Positions 49,339 through 57,991 of a stretch of DNA of 64,000 bases are shown in pieces. The DNA is from Herbiconiux daphne. Lineage in GTDB: Bacteria > Actinomycetota > Actinomycetes > Actinomycetales > Microbacteriaceae. Position 1 is the first letter of the stretch, and the number at the start of each line of letters is the position of its first letter. The position numbers were made by a program, and so were the translations under genes. The stretch spans positions 620,001 to 684,000 of the forward strand of contig NZ_JANLCJ010000001.1 in NCBI RefSeq assembly GCF_024979295.1, in the 5' to 3' direction. Below the pieces are notes generated by a model, which had not been told where the DNA came from, searched no databases, and was given only the letters and a program-made list of their open reading frames with translations.

Positions 49339-50388
49339 ATGATGTGGAGACGAATGGCCGCTGTGGCGGCGACGGCGGCACTCGCGGCGGCGGCTGCGCT
49401 CGCGGGCGGGATGGCCGCATCCGCTGCCCCGGCGCCGGCGAGTCAGCTGGTGCCCGGCCAGGTCGAGAGCGCCGCGATCGGCGGCCCGATCGACTACACG
49501 GTCTATCTGCCGGCGGGCTTCGACGCCGAAGCGGCCACCCGCTACCCGTCGGTCTATCTGCTGCACGGGCGCGGTGACAGCCAGACGGCCTGGCAACAGG
49601 TGGCGGGCGACCTCGACGAGCTCATCGCCGACGGCTCCATCCCGCCCATGATCGTGGTGATGCCGGATGCGCCGTGGAGCGACCGCGGCAACTACTACGT
49701 CGACTCGCTCTACACCGGCACCGCCCCCGGCACCTCGCCGGGAGCGGCGGTGGAGACGGCGTTCACCACCGACCTGATCGACCACATCGACCAGAGCTAC
49801 CCCACCATCGACGACCGCGCGGCGCGGGTGATCGGCGGCTACTCGATGGGCGGCGCCGGAGCCCTGCGCTACGCGACCGCGCACCAAGACCTGTTCTCGT
49901 CGGCGCTCGTGCTGAGCCCGGCCGTCTACGTGCCCACCACTCCGGTCGACTCGTCGACGCGCGAGTTCGGCGCCTACGGCGTCGGCGACTCGCTCTATGA
50001 CGAGAGCCGCTACCAGCAGCTGAGCTATCCGGCCGGCTTCGCCGCGTTCGACCCGGCGCAGCCCGTGCACCTGTTCATCGCGGTCGGCGACGACGAATAC
50101 GTGAACCCCAACCCCGAAGACGCCGTTCACGACCTCGACTACGAGGCCGCGACGCTCTACAACCAGGCCAAGCGGGTGCCCGGCATCACGGCCGAGCTCC
50201 CGTCTACGACGGCGGTCACGACTGGGGCGTGTGGGAGCGGGGCTTCCGTGAGGGCATGCAGGACATCTCGTCGTATCTCGCGACCGAACCCGTCGAACCC
50301 GTCACCGGCGTGCAGACCGGCTCCACCGGCGACGACTTCGCGGGCGGTGTGCTGGGCTACGCCGACGGCAGCGCCGTGCAGGCCGTGA
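49339..50388 (+). CDS. Esterase half of the frameshifted gene (as read)
   Basis: The frame from ATG 49339 gives 349 residues. About 287 are genuine esterase, and the last ~60 (after residue 287) are out-of-frame, Pro/Arg/Thr-rich sequence. As read, the protein has its signal peptide and Ser nucleophile but lacks the catalytic His, so it should be inactive unless the frame is restored. Confidence 0.45.
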   Translation: MMWRRMAAVAATAALAAAAALAGGMAASAAPAPASQLVPGQVESAAIGGPIDYTVYLPAGFDAEAATRYPSVYLLHGRGDSQTAWQQVAGDLDELIADGSIPPMIVVMPDAPWSDRGNYYVDSLYTGTAPGTSPGAAVETAFTTDLIDHIDQSYPTIDDRAARVIGGYSMGGAGALRYATAHQDLFSSALVLSPAVYVPTTPVDSSTREFGAYGVGDSLYDESRYQQLSYPAGFAAFDPAQPVHLFIAVGDDEYVNPNPEDAVHDLDYEAATLYNQAKRVPGITAELPSTTAVTTGACGSGASVRACRTSRRISRPNPSNPSPACRPAPPATTSRAVCWATPTAAPCRP

Positions 50389-51746
50389 CGGTGTCGGCCG
50401 ACGCCCTCGGTCACCCGGTGACGGGCGGTTCGGACGTGCTGGTGCAGAAGCTCGACCCCTCGGGTGTCTCCGAGTGGGTGACGCCCCTCGCGAGCGCCCT
50501 GAACGAACGCGTCTACGGCGTGGTCGACGCGGGCGACGGCGGGGTGGTGACGGCCGGCTACCAGCGCGCCGACCACGCCGGCGCCGAGAACGACGACGCG
50601 CTCGTGGCGAAGGTCTCGGGCGACGGAACGATCGCCTGGTCGACGACCTACGGCGACCCGGCCGCGGCCGACCGCGTCTACGGTCTCACGGCCGACGGGG
50701 CGGGCGGCGCCTTCCTCGCCGGTTACAGCTCGGGCACCGTCGGCGACGGGATTCCGGCGGGCGACAAAGACATCGTCATCGCGCACGCGGATGCCGCGGG
50801 CGACATCACCTGGACCGCGCAGTTCGGCAGCCCGGCAGAGGACAAGGCGTTCGCCGCGGCCCCCGCGCCGTCGGGCGGGGTCTACGTCGGCGGCACCGCG
50901 GGCGGCGCCATGCCGGGTGCCGAATCGTCGGGCGGCTACGACGCCTGGGTCGCGGAGTACTCCGCGACCGGCGAGCAGCTCTGGCTGCGCCAATTCGGCA
51001 CGGGCGACACCGACCAGGTGTCGGGACTTGCGGCGACCGCGACCGGGGTCGTGGCCGTGGGCTTCACGGGCGGTGCCCTGGCGGGCCAACAGTCGGCCGG
51101 CGGAAACGACCTGTTCGCCGCCGCGTTCTCGGCGACCGGTGACCCGCAGTGGACCACGCAGACCGGCACCGTCGGCGACGATCGTGCCGCCGCCGTCACG
51201 ATCGGCTCCGACGCGCGGGCCCTCGTCGTCGGCCACACCAGCGGGGCCCTCGGCTCGCCGGCCGGTGGCGTCGACGTGTTCACCGCGGTGATCGACGCGT
51301 CGGGCGCCGTCGAGGGCCTCGGGCAGTTCGGCACCCCGCAGCGCGACGGTGCGGATGTCTACGACGAGGCGAACCTGTTCGTCGCGCCCGGGGCATCCGG
51401 TGTCGCGTGGGTGCAGGGCGTCACCTACGGCGCGATCTCGGGGGCGACGAACACCGGCGGAGCCGACGTGTTCCTCACGAGCGTGCCGTTCGCCGCGAAC
51501 GACGGCGGAGGCGGCTCGGGAGGGCAGCCGGGCGACGGCGGCGGTGACGGCAGCGCACCCGGTGCCGGGCCCGGGGCGGGTGCCGGCGGCACGGGGGGTG
51601 CCTCCGTCACGGGCGCCGGCTCGTCGGGTGCGCTCGGCGCCACCGGGCTCGAGGTCGCCCGCTGGGCTGCCGTGGCGCTGCTCATGATCGGGGCGGCGAC
51701 CGGCCTGCTGCTGGTGCGCCGCCGGCTGCAGCCCCAGCACCACTGA
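50229..51746 (+). CDS. Beta-propeller half of the frameshifted gene (as read)
   Basis: An open frame of 505 residues from ATG 50229. It contains five to six SBBP-like propeller blades with recurring ...WTxQxGxxxDDxAxxV and GGxDVFxxxxxAxG patterns. A Gly/Pro linker and a C-terminal helix with RRRLQ follow. There is no signal peptide or good ribosome binding site at this ATG, which supports its being the second part of the broken gene. Confidence 0.45.
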   Translation: MWERGFREGMQDISSYLATEPVEPVTGVQTGSTGDDFAGGVLGYADGSAVQAVTVSADALGHPVTGGSDVLVQKLDPSGVSEWVTPLASALNERVYGVVDAGDGGVVTAGYQRADHAGAENDDALVAKVSGDGTIAWSTTYGDPAAADRVYGLTADGAGGAFLAGYSSGTVGDGIPAGDKDIVIAHADAAGDITWTAQFGSPAEDKAFAAAPAPSGGVYVGGTAGGAMPGAESSGGYDAWVAEYSATGEQLWLRQFGTGDTDQVSGLAATATGVVAVGFTGGALAGQQSAGGNDLFAAAFSATGDPQWTTQTGTVGDDRAAAVTIGSDARALVVGHTSGALGSPAGGVDVFTAVIDASGAVEGLGQFGTPQRDGADVYDEANLFVAPGASGVAWVQGVTYGAISGATNTGGADVFLTSVPFAANDGGGGSGGQPGDGGGDGSAPGAGPGAGAGGTGGASVTGAGSSGALGATGLEVARWAAVALLMIGAATGLLLVRRRLQPQHH

Positions 51747-51764
51747 CACCGAACGCACGGTCTT

Positions 51765-51830
51765 TGCGGGCCGGCAAGATCGGGCGAACTTTCGCGCAAC
51801 ATCCGCCGCGCGCCGGTCGGCCGGCCCGCA
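51765..51830. repeat. Widely spaced inverted repeat between convergent genes
   Basis: TGCGGGCCGG (51765-51774) and CCGGCCCGCA (51821-51830) are perfect inverted arms around 46 nt. They lie in the 208-bp gap between the propeller gene and the convergent HExxH gene, which otherwise holds nothing I can name. They could fold into a termination structure, but there is no T tract. Confidence 0.45.
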
Positions 51831-51954
51831 GGATGGGAGTGCCCGGTCGCAGCGCGCAACACGAATGGTTAGGTGCCAGCTGCCGACGCGACCGGGCTCC
51901 ACTCCACCGTGCCCCCCACGCGCCGGCCCCCACCCAGCCGTGCTCGTGCCGAGC

Positions 51955-54900
51955 TCAGGTCAGCTCGACCACCTTGATCGCCGACTCGGTCTCGGCCGCG
52001 TGCTCGCTGCCGCTCGTGAATGCCTGCGCCGTGTAGCGGCCGGGCGCCATCCGAAGCCCCTCGTCGACCGTCGACGCGTGGAACCGGCCGTCGGATTCCG
52101 ACTCCGTGTAGAGCAGGTAGTCCTGCCCGCTCTCGTCGAGCAGCTCCACCACGATCGGCACCCGGCGGGCGGGCGGGTCGAGCTGACCCCAGACGTAGAT
52201 CGTGTCGCCGCCGGCCTCGGTGAGGAAGTCGATGGCCACCCGGGGAACCGCCCGCACCGGCGCCAGGATGCCGCCGATCGACCGGTATTCGTCGAGGTAC
52301 CGCGTCCACCCCTCCACCGTCGGCAGCGCGAGACGCTCGCCGTGCCCGCGCTCGAGCCCCCAGGTCTGCACGTCGGTCCAGATGATCGTGCGTGCCATGG
52401 CCGCGCCGTAAGGGTCGAGCCAGACGTACGAGCAGTCGACCACCGCGTGCCAGGCCTCGGGAAGATGCCGCACGAGCAGCTCGATGCGTTTCTGGATGCT
52501 GAACGGCGACCGCACCTCGGCCTCGAGCACGACCGGCTCGTGCGACGACGACGATGCGCTGTCGAACACCGCCACGTTCTCCTGCGCCCGGTTGTTGCCG
52601 GTGGCGATCTCGCCGAGCTGCGGCAGCACGGCCACCGAGATGCAGGTGTGCGCGGCCACCTCGGGCCGCCAGTCGAAGCCCACCACCACGTCGCCGTTGC
52701 CGGGGATGCTGGCCACGTTCTTGGTGTCGAGGATCTGCCATTGGCCGTTGTCGCCGATGCCGGGCGGCCGGGTGATGTAGCACGACACCCAGACGTCGTT
52801 GGCGGGCAGCGGACCGGTGTTGCGCACCCGCGCGTAGATCGTGTTCTTGTGGCCCACCCAGGGCCGGTCGCCGCTCAGCACGGGCCGGCCGGGGTCGCCC
52901 GGCTCGTGGAACTCGTAGGCGCCCGCCGGGTTGCGGCGGGTGGAGTCGATCCAGATGTCGGTCGTCTCGTAGGTGTCGAGGTTCCAGGGCGTGATGGTGA
53001 GGTCGAAGGTGCCGTTGGGGTCGTCGGGGATGGGCTGGTTCCACTGCACCCGCACGCGGTAGACGAGCGGATCGGCCTGCACCATCGACTCGACGGTCAC
53101 CACCAGGTGCCGGGCGGCATCCACCGCCTTCTCGCCCGGCTCGAGCGCACCCATCAACTGCAGCGGGCGTTCGAAGGTGTTGTCGACCACGCTCGTCGAC
53201 TCGGTGGCGCGGATGACCACCACCCGGCCGGGCTCGCCGGGCCCGAGCCCGAGGTTCTGGTCGAACGGCAGCCCGGGCGGTGACGCCTGACGCACTTCGA
53301 CCCAGTAGGTGAGACCGGATGCCGCCACGAGTCGCAGCGCGTGCCACCGATCGGGTCGGCCATCGGCGGCCGACCCGTGCGCCACGAGCTCGAAGGCCTC
53401 GTCGAGCGTGGAGGTCGGCGACCAGGCGAGCTGCTTGACGTTGTCGGCCAGCCCGTCGCCGACCGTCCACCAGCGCAGGATGTCGGTCGTGCGCTGTGCC
53501 GAGAAGAGGGGGCCCAGGCTGTGGTTGCCGCTGAGGCACCAGTTCTCGGCCGTGCCGGCCAGCACGGTGCCGTCGGCGTAGGCCTCCTGATAGATGTCGC
53601 CGATGCCGAGCCAGTGGATGAGCTCGTGCGCGATGCGGTCCCACGTGACCCCCGAGGCGATGTAGTAGACGCCCTTCGTGGCGTTGAACCTCTCGCGCAC
53701 ACCCGAGCCCGCGTCGAACCCGTCGGAGAGACCGCTCTGCCCGCGCAGGAACGGGCCGGTGACGATCACGACCAGTCCCTCGTAGCCGTCGAGCTCGGCG
53801 AGGGAGTGCCCGGTGGCATACCAGGCCCGCAACGCATCGATGTAGAAGCGGTTGTGGTCTTTGATCAGCGCCTGGCCGTCGATGGCGGTGCGCAGGGCGA
53901 CACGGGCGCCGGCCAGATCGGGCTCCCACGCGGCATCCAGCTCGCCGCCGACGAGCGTCGGCTTCGACGGGTCGGCCGCGTTCACCGCGACGAGCACCGA
54001 GCCGCCGACCGCGACCACGACGTCGGCGCCGTCGACCGCCACCGCCAGCGCCGGTTTGCGGAACACGCGCGACCCCAGGCGCACCGGGTTCGAGAGGTCG
54101 CCGACGTCGGCGATCACCAGGCCGTCTTCGGCGGCGGCGAGGTAGGCCCGGCTGCCGACGAGCACGACCCGGCGCACCGACAGCGCCACGTTGAGGCGGC
54201 CGCGCTCGAGCACTCCACCGGCCGTCAGCTCCACGGTCGCGAGCCCGCCGCCGTCGGTGGCCACGGCGGCGGTGGTTCCCGCGATGTCGATGTCGGTGAT
54301 CCAGGCGCCGAGGTCGATGCTGCCGATCGCGGAGAGTCCGCCGGTGGGCATGAGGGCGTCGACGCGCAGTTCGCTGCCGCGGTTCGAGTAGACCCGGCCG
54401 CCGGCGATGCGCACGGCCGTGGCCCACGCGGTGCCGACGGCCGGCCCGGCGTGCAGCACCGAGGGCGCCGCGGCGTTCGTCACGTCGACTGTCGCGAGGC
54501 CGGCGGAGCCGAGCGAGGCGACGACAGTGTTGCCGGCTACGTCGATCGCCCAGACAGGAGCGCCGAGCGCGACCGACCCCAGCAGCGCCGGCGAGGCGGG
54601 ATCCGCCACGTCGTAGACGACGAGCGATCCCGCGCGGGTGCCGGCGAACAGGCGGCCGCCGACGCGGCGGAGGCTGAGCACCCCGCTGCCGTCGGGGTTC
54701 TGCCCCGGGCGATAAGTCCACGACAGGGGAGCGGGGTGCTCCACCGGAATCCACCCCGTCAGGCCGATGCCGCCATGGATGATGCTCGCGCCCTGGCGCG
54801 CGATCGATCGCGAGATGGCGAGAGAGCGCTGACGGGCGTCGTCGATGTCGCCCTGCTCCCAGAAGTAGCTGCGGCGATCCTTGGGCAACGCCACCCAGCC

Positions 54901-55470
54901 GGTGAGGTCGACCTTCCACGTGGTCGAGCCGTAGGAGGCGTCGTGCCAGTAGTCGCGGGCGGCATCGAAGGCACCGGTCAGGGTGCTGCGGAGCGCGGCG
55001 CGCTGAGCGGGGGTTCCGGGATCGTGGTCGAGCGGGTAGGCGAGGATGGTGAGGATGCGCTGATCCTGCTTGTTCGTCGCGGGCGTGCCGTTCTGCGGCC
55101 CGTGGAAGAACCGCGGCGCACCTCGGCCGGCGGGATCGTCAGGGTCGGGCCAGGCTGCCACGCGAAAATCGCCGCCGTCGGCGGTCTGTCCCTGGGCCTC
55201 GACGGTCACGGCCCCCGAGGTCGTCGCCTCGCCGGCCATCACCACCAATCTCGTGCCCGACGCCTCGAGCACGAGTGCGCGATCGCCGCCGATGGTCACG
55301 ACGTTGCCGTCGCGGTCGGGCGCGAACGCCTTTCCGGTGATCTCGACCACCGTGCCGGGCCACCCCTCGCGGGGTGAGACATCCGAGATGCTGACGAGGG
55401 GCACGAGGGGATGGATCTTCTCCCACCGCACCCAGGGCCGGTCGCGCCACGCGCGGGACGCATCGATCAT
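51955..55470 (-). CDS. Large HExxH-motif protein with LVIVD-type propeller repeats
   Basis: A 1171-residue protein with no signal peptide. An IPT/TIG-like domain (SISDVSPREGWPGTVVEITG, about 29-95) is followed by a region like M6/zinc proteases (ILTILAYPLDHDPGTPAQRA). Residues ~245-510 hold LVIVD-like propeller repeats (LVVYDVADPASPALLGSVAL). At 615-619 the zincin motif HELIH continues as WLGIGD, fitting HExxHxxGxxD. Then comes a catalytic-domain remainder with AENWCLSGNHSLG, and C-terminal beta domains (TITPWNLDTYETTDIWIDST). A metalloprotease is inferred. I chose ATG 55470, preceded by GGAGG. It is monocistronic. Confidence 0.75.
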   Translation of the reverse strand: MIDASRAWRDRPWVRWEKIHPLVPLVSISDVSPREGWPGTVVEITGKAFAPDRDGNVVTIGGDRALVLEASGTRLVVMAGEATTSGAVTVEAQGQTADGGDFRVAAWPDPDDPAGRGAPRFFHGPQNGTPATNKQDQRILTILAYPLDHDPGTPAQRAALRSTLTGAFDAARDYWHDASYGSTTWKVDLTGWVALPKDRRSYFWEQGDIDDARQRSLAISRSIARQGASIIHGGIGLTGWIPVEHPAPLSWTYRPGQNPDGSGVLSLRRVGGRLFAGTRAGSLVVYDVADPASPALLGSVALGAPVWAIDVAGNTVVASLGSAGLATVDVTNAAAPSVLHAGPAVGTAWATAVRIAGGRVYSNRGSELRVDALMPTGGLSAIGSIDLGAWITDIDIAGTTAAVATDGGGLATVELTAGGVLERGRLNVALSVRRVVLVGSRAYLAAAEDGLVIADVGDLSNPVRLGSRVFRKPALAVAVDGADVVVAVGGSVLVAVNAADPSKPTLVGGELDAAWEPDLAGARVALRTAIDGQALIKDHNRFYIDALRAWYATGHSLAELDGYEGLVVIVTGPFLRGQSGLSDGFDAGSGVRERFNATKGVYYIASGVTWDRIAHELIHWLGIGDIYQEAYADGTVLAGTAENWCLSGNHSLGPLFSAQRTTDILRWWTVGDGLADNVKQLAWSPTSTLDEAFELVAHGSAADGRPDRWHALRLVAASGLTYWVEVRQASPPGLPFDQNLGLGPGEPGRVVVIRATESTSVVDNTFERPLQLMGALEPGEKAVDAARHLVVTVESMVQADPLVYRVRVQWNQPIPDDPNGTFDLTITPWNLDTYETTDIWIDSTRRNPAGAYEFHEPGDPGRPVLSGDRPWVGHKNTIYARVRNTGPLPANDVWVSCYITRPPGIGDNGQWQILDTKNVASIPGNGDVVVGFDWRPEVAAHTCISVAVLPQLGEIATGNNRAQENVAVFDSASSSSHEPVVLEAEVRSPFSIQKRIELLVRHLPEAWHAVVDCSYVWLDPYGAAMARTIIWTDVQTWGLERGHGERLALPTVEGWTRYLDEYRSIGGILAPVRAVPRVAIDFLTEAGGDTIYVWGQLDPPARRVPIVVELLDESGQDYLLYTESESDGRFHASTVDEGLRMAPGRYTAQAFTSGSEHAAETESAIKVVELT

Positions 55471-55568
55471 GCCACAGCCTCCTCCCCGAGGCCGCCACGG
55501 CGTCGTGCGCCGCCTGCGACCATGGTGGACCCGGCGGCACCGCCGTGTCGAGACCCCGGGCGGCCGCG

Positions 55569-56432
55569 CTACTTCAGCAGGCGGGAGAGCACGCGGTCGG
55601 CGAGCGGCTTGCCGCCCGTCTGGCAGGTGGGGCAGTATTGCAGGCTCGAGTCGGCGTAGGTCACCTGGCGCACGGTGTCGCCGCACACCGGGCACGCCTC
55701 GCCGGTGCGGCCGTGCACCTGCAGACCCGACTTCTTCTCTTTCTTGAGCTCGGAGGCCGCGAGCCCGTCGGCGCGTTCGATCGCCCCGCGGAGGGTGCTC
55801 TGCACCGCGGCGTAGAGCACCGACACCTCGGCCGGCGTCATGGCCGCGGGCTTGAAGGGCGACATCCGGGCGGTGTGCAGGATCTCGTCGGAGTAGGCGT
55901 TGCCGATGCCCGCGATGATCGACTGACTGCGCAGCACGCCCTTGATCTGAGAACGGCCGGCCGCCTGCAGGATGCCGGCGAACACGTCTTCGGTGAAGTC
56001 GTCGTCGAGCGGGTCGGGGCCGAGCCGCGCGACCCCGGGCACCTCGGCCGGGTCGCGCACCAGCGAGATGGCGAGACTCTTCTTGGTGCCGGCCTCGGTG
56101 AGGTCGAAGCCGGTGCCGTCGTCGAGCACCAGCCGCGCCGCGAGCGGGCCCTTGCCCGGCCGCCCCGAGGGTGGCGGGGGAGGCCCGTCGCGCCAGCGGA
56201 GCCAGCCGGCGCGCGCCAGGTGCATCAGCAGGTGCACGTCGCCGATCTCGACGTCGAGGAACTTGCCGTGCCGCGACACCGATCGCACGACCTGCCCGTG
56301 CAAGGCCGAGACGGGCGGGTCGAAGGTCTTGAGCGCCGCGAACGAGACCACGTCGAGGCGGTCGACGATGCGGCCGGTCAGGCGCGCACCGAGGTCGGCC
56401 ACGAGGGCGTGGACTTCAGGCAGTTCGGGCAC
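55569..56432 (-). CDS. Fpg/Nei-family DNA glycosylase
   Basis: A 287-residue base-excision repair enzyme that removes oxidised bases and nicks the strand. It begins MPELPEV with the catalytic Pro and Glu. LMHLARAGWLRWR replaces the more usual MHLGMSG. IAGIGNAYSDEILHTARMSP is the helix-two-turn-helix. The C-terminal zinc finger reads ACPVCGDTV then QYCPTCQTGG, with all four Cys. KKSLAISLV lies in the lesion-recognition region. This is the actinobacterial Fpg/Nei branch found beside the main mutM, so I do not give a symbol. It is divergent from the MBL gene. Confidence 0.93.
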   Translation of the reverse strand: MPELPEVHALVADLGARLTGRIVDRLDVVSFAALKTFDPPVSALHGQVVRSVSRHGKFLDVEIGDVHLLMHLARAGWLRWRDGPPPPPSGRPGKGPLAARLVLDDGTGFDLTEAGTKKSLAISLVRDPAEVPGVARLGPDPLDDDFTEDVFAGILQAAGRSQIKGVLRSQSIIAGIGNAYSDEILHTARMSPFKPAAMTPAEVSVLYAAVQSTLRGAIERADGLAASELKKEKKSGLQVHGRTGEACPVCGDTVRQVTYADSSLQYCPTCQTGGKPLADRVLSRLLK

Positions 56433-56495
56433 GCCACCAGTCTGCGCCCGGCCGCCGACATCCGCCCCCCTGTTCGCGGAAGGCGTGCTGCCGGG

Positions 56496-56508
56496 TAGCG
56501 TGGGCCAG
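56496..56508 (+). promoter_or_regulatory. -10 box of the MBL-fold gene, leaderless
   Basis: TAGCGT at 56496-56501 lies 7 nt before the ATG at 56509, with no ribosome binding site between. Confidence 0.5.
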
Positions 56509-57369
56509 ATGAACTCCGAGACCTGGTTGCCCGTGGCCGACGGCGTCTTCCAGAGGCGCTACGACCCGCTCGACGTGTCGGTCGTGGCCATCGTCGGCGA
56601 CACCGGCGTGACCGTCGTCGACACCCGCAACAACCCGGCCGAGGCCGACGAGATCGTCGCCGACGTGCTGAGCGCGTTCGCCGCGCCCATCGTGGCGGTG
56701 ATCAACACCCACGCGCACTACGACCACACCTTCGGCAACCAGCGGTTCGTTCGCGCGCCGGGCTTCGCCGGGGTGCCGATCTACGGCCACCAGCTCATCC
56801 CCCGGCACTACGAGCGGTTCGAGGCGCCGCGGCTCGAGGCCGCCCAGGCCGACCCCGCGCGCGAACCCGGCAAGCGGTGGGCCGACGTGCAGCTCACGCC
56901 GCCGACCGAGCTCATCGGCGGGCCCGTCACCATCCACCCGGGCGGCCGCGAGATCGAACTCGTGCCGATCGCTCCCGGGCACACCGACACCGATCTCGCG
57001 ATCTTCGTTCCGGATGCCGCCACCTGGCTGCTCGGCGACGTGATCGAGCAGTCGGGCCCGCCCATGTTCGGGTCGGGATCGTACCCGCTCGGCTGGCCCG
57101 ACGCCCTCGACGAGCTGCTCGAGCGCATCGACCCGGGCGCCGTCATCGTTCCGGGCCACGGCTCGCCCGTGGACCGGGCGTTCGTGGTGCGGCAGTCGGC
57201 GCAGCTGCGGGCGGTGGCAGAGCTGATCCGGGCGTCGCACGCCGCCGCGACTCCGGTCGCCGACGTGGTGGTGCCGGCCGCCCTCGCCGAGCTCTGGCCC
57301 GATGGGTTCATGCGGTCGGCGCTCGAAGCGGGGTACGCCCAGCTCGACGAGTCGCCCGGCGGCGCGTAG
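56509..57369 (+). CDS. Metallo-beta-lactamase-fold hydrolase
   Basis: A 286-residue protein. INTHAHYDHTFGN is the HxHxDH zinc motif (about residues 67-72), APGHTDTDLAIF the next His, LLGDVIEQ the bridging Asp, and VPGHGSPVD the last His. All zinc ligands are present. There is no signal peptide, so this is a cytosolic MBL-fold hydrolase (lactonase, thioesterase or similar) rather than an exported beta-lactamase. Substrate unknown. A VOC-family gene follows on the same strand after about 100 bp. Confidence 0.9.
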   Translation: MNSETWLPVADGVFQRRYDPLDVSVVAIVGDTGVTVVDTRNNPAEADEIVADVLSAFAAPIVAVINTHAHYDHTFGNQRFVRAPGFAGVPIYGHQLIPRHYERFEAPRLEAAQADPAREPGKRWADVQLTPPTELIGGPVTIHPGGREIELVPIAPGHTDTDLAIFVPDAATWLLGDVIEQSGPPMFGSGSYPLGWPDALDELLERIDPGAVIVPGHGSPVDRAFVVRQSAQLRAVAELIRASHAAATPVADVVVPAALAELWPDGFMRSALEAGYAQLDESPGGA

Positions 57370-57472
57370 CCGCGGCGCCACGGCTGCCGCGGCTGCGTCG
57401 GTCTGACGGTGGCCTTCCGCGCGCCCGCGCACCGGTTCTACGATGGTGCCACCGCTCACGAAGGAGTCCGCA

Positions 57473-57952
57473 ATGTCGCAGAAGATCAGCACCTTCCTCT
57501 GGTATGACACCGAGGCCGAGCAGGCGGCCGAGTTCTACGTGTCGCTGTTCGACGACTCGCGCATCCTCAACGTCACCCGCTACCCCGAGGGCAGCCCGAT
57601 GCCCGGCGGGGTCGCGCTGGGCGTGGAGTTCGTGCTCGCGGGCATCGAATACCAGGCGCTGAACGGGGGCCCGGGGCATCCGTTCACCGATGCCGTCTCG
57701 ATGTTCACCCGGGCCGACGACCAGGCCGAGATCGACCGGCTCTGGAACGCGTTCACGGCCGACGGCGGAGAGCCGGGGCCGTGCGGCTGGGTGAAGGACC
57801 GCTTCGGGCTGTGGTGGCAGGTCGTGCCGCAGATTCTCAACGTGCTGCTCGCCGACCCCGACCCGGCGAAGGCGTCGGCCACGTTGCAGGCGATGCTGGC
57901 GATGTCGAAGCTCGACATCGCCGAGCTGCGCGCGGCGCACGACGCCGGCTGA
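57473..57952 (+). CDS. VOC-superfamily protein (PhnB/3-demethylubiquinone-like)
   Basis: A 159-residue protein. ISTFLWYDTEAEQAAEFYVS, then LFDDSRI, opens the PhnB/3-dmu-type VOC fold. PGHPFTDAVSMFTRADDQAE and GWVKDRFGLWWQVVPQIL are the second-half signatures. The function of this subfamily is not settled, and many members are annotated as glyoxalase-like. I chose ATG 57473 (AAGGAG upstream). A TACGAT -10-like box lies near 57439. The hydrophilic end ELRAAHDAG is usual. Confidence 0.92.
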   Translation: MSQKISTFLWYDTEAEQAAEFYVSLFDDSRILNVTRYPEGSPMPGGVALGVEFVLAGIEYQALNGGPGHPFTDAVSMFTRADDQAEIDRLWNAFTADGGEPGPCGWVKDRFGLWWQVVPQILNVLLADPDPAKASATLQAMLAMSKLDIAELRAAHDAG

Positions 57953-57991
57953 CCTACCAGCGCACCCCGCCGGCGCACCCCGGCGCCCCCG

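Larger units (their letters stand above)
49339..51746 (+). pseudogene. Frameshifted gene: secreted esterase plus beta-propeller, membrane anchored
   Basis: Two overlapping frames read as one broken gene. The first (from ATG 49339) encodes a signal peptide (to about residue 30) and an esterase D-like hydrolase with YLLHGRGDSQTAWQ, the elbow GGYSMGGAGA and the acid region IAVGDDEYVNP. At 50200-50201 the frame slips by one base. The other frame continues as VYDGGHDWGVWERGF, which holds the missing catalytic His, then a propeller of repeats such as DPAAADRVYGLTADGAGGAF. A Gly-rich linker and one C-terminal membrane helix with RRR end it. Inserting one base would give about 800 residues. It could be a true mutation or a sequencing error. 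Confidence 0.8.

Noticed and set aside
51747..52036. Plus-strand open frame after the propeller gene
   Set aside because: It runs into the end of the convergent HExxH gene, has no ribosome binding site and no recognisable motif.
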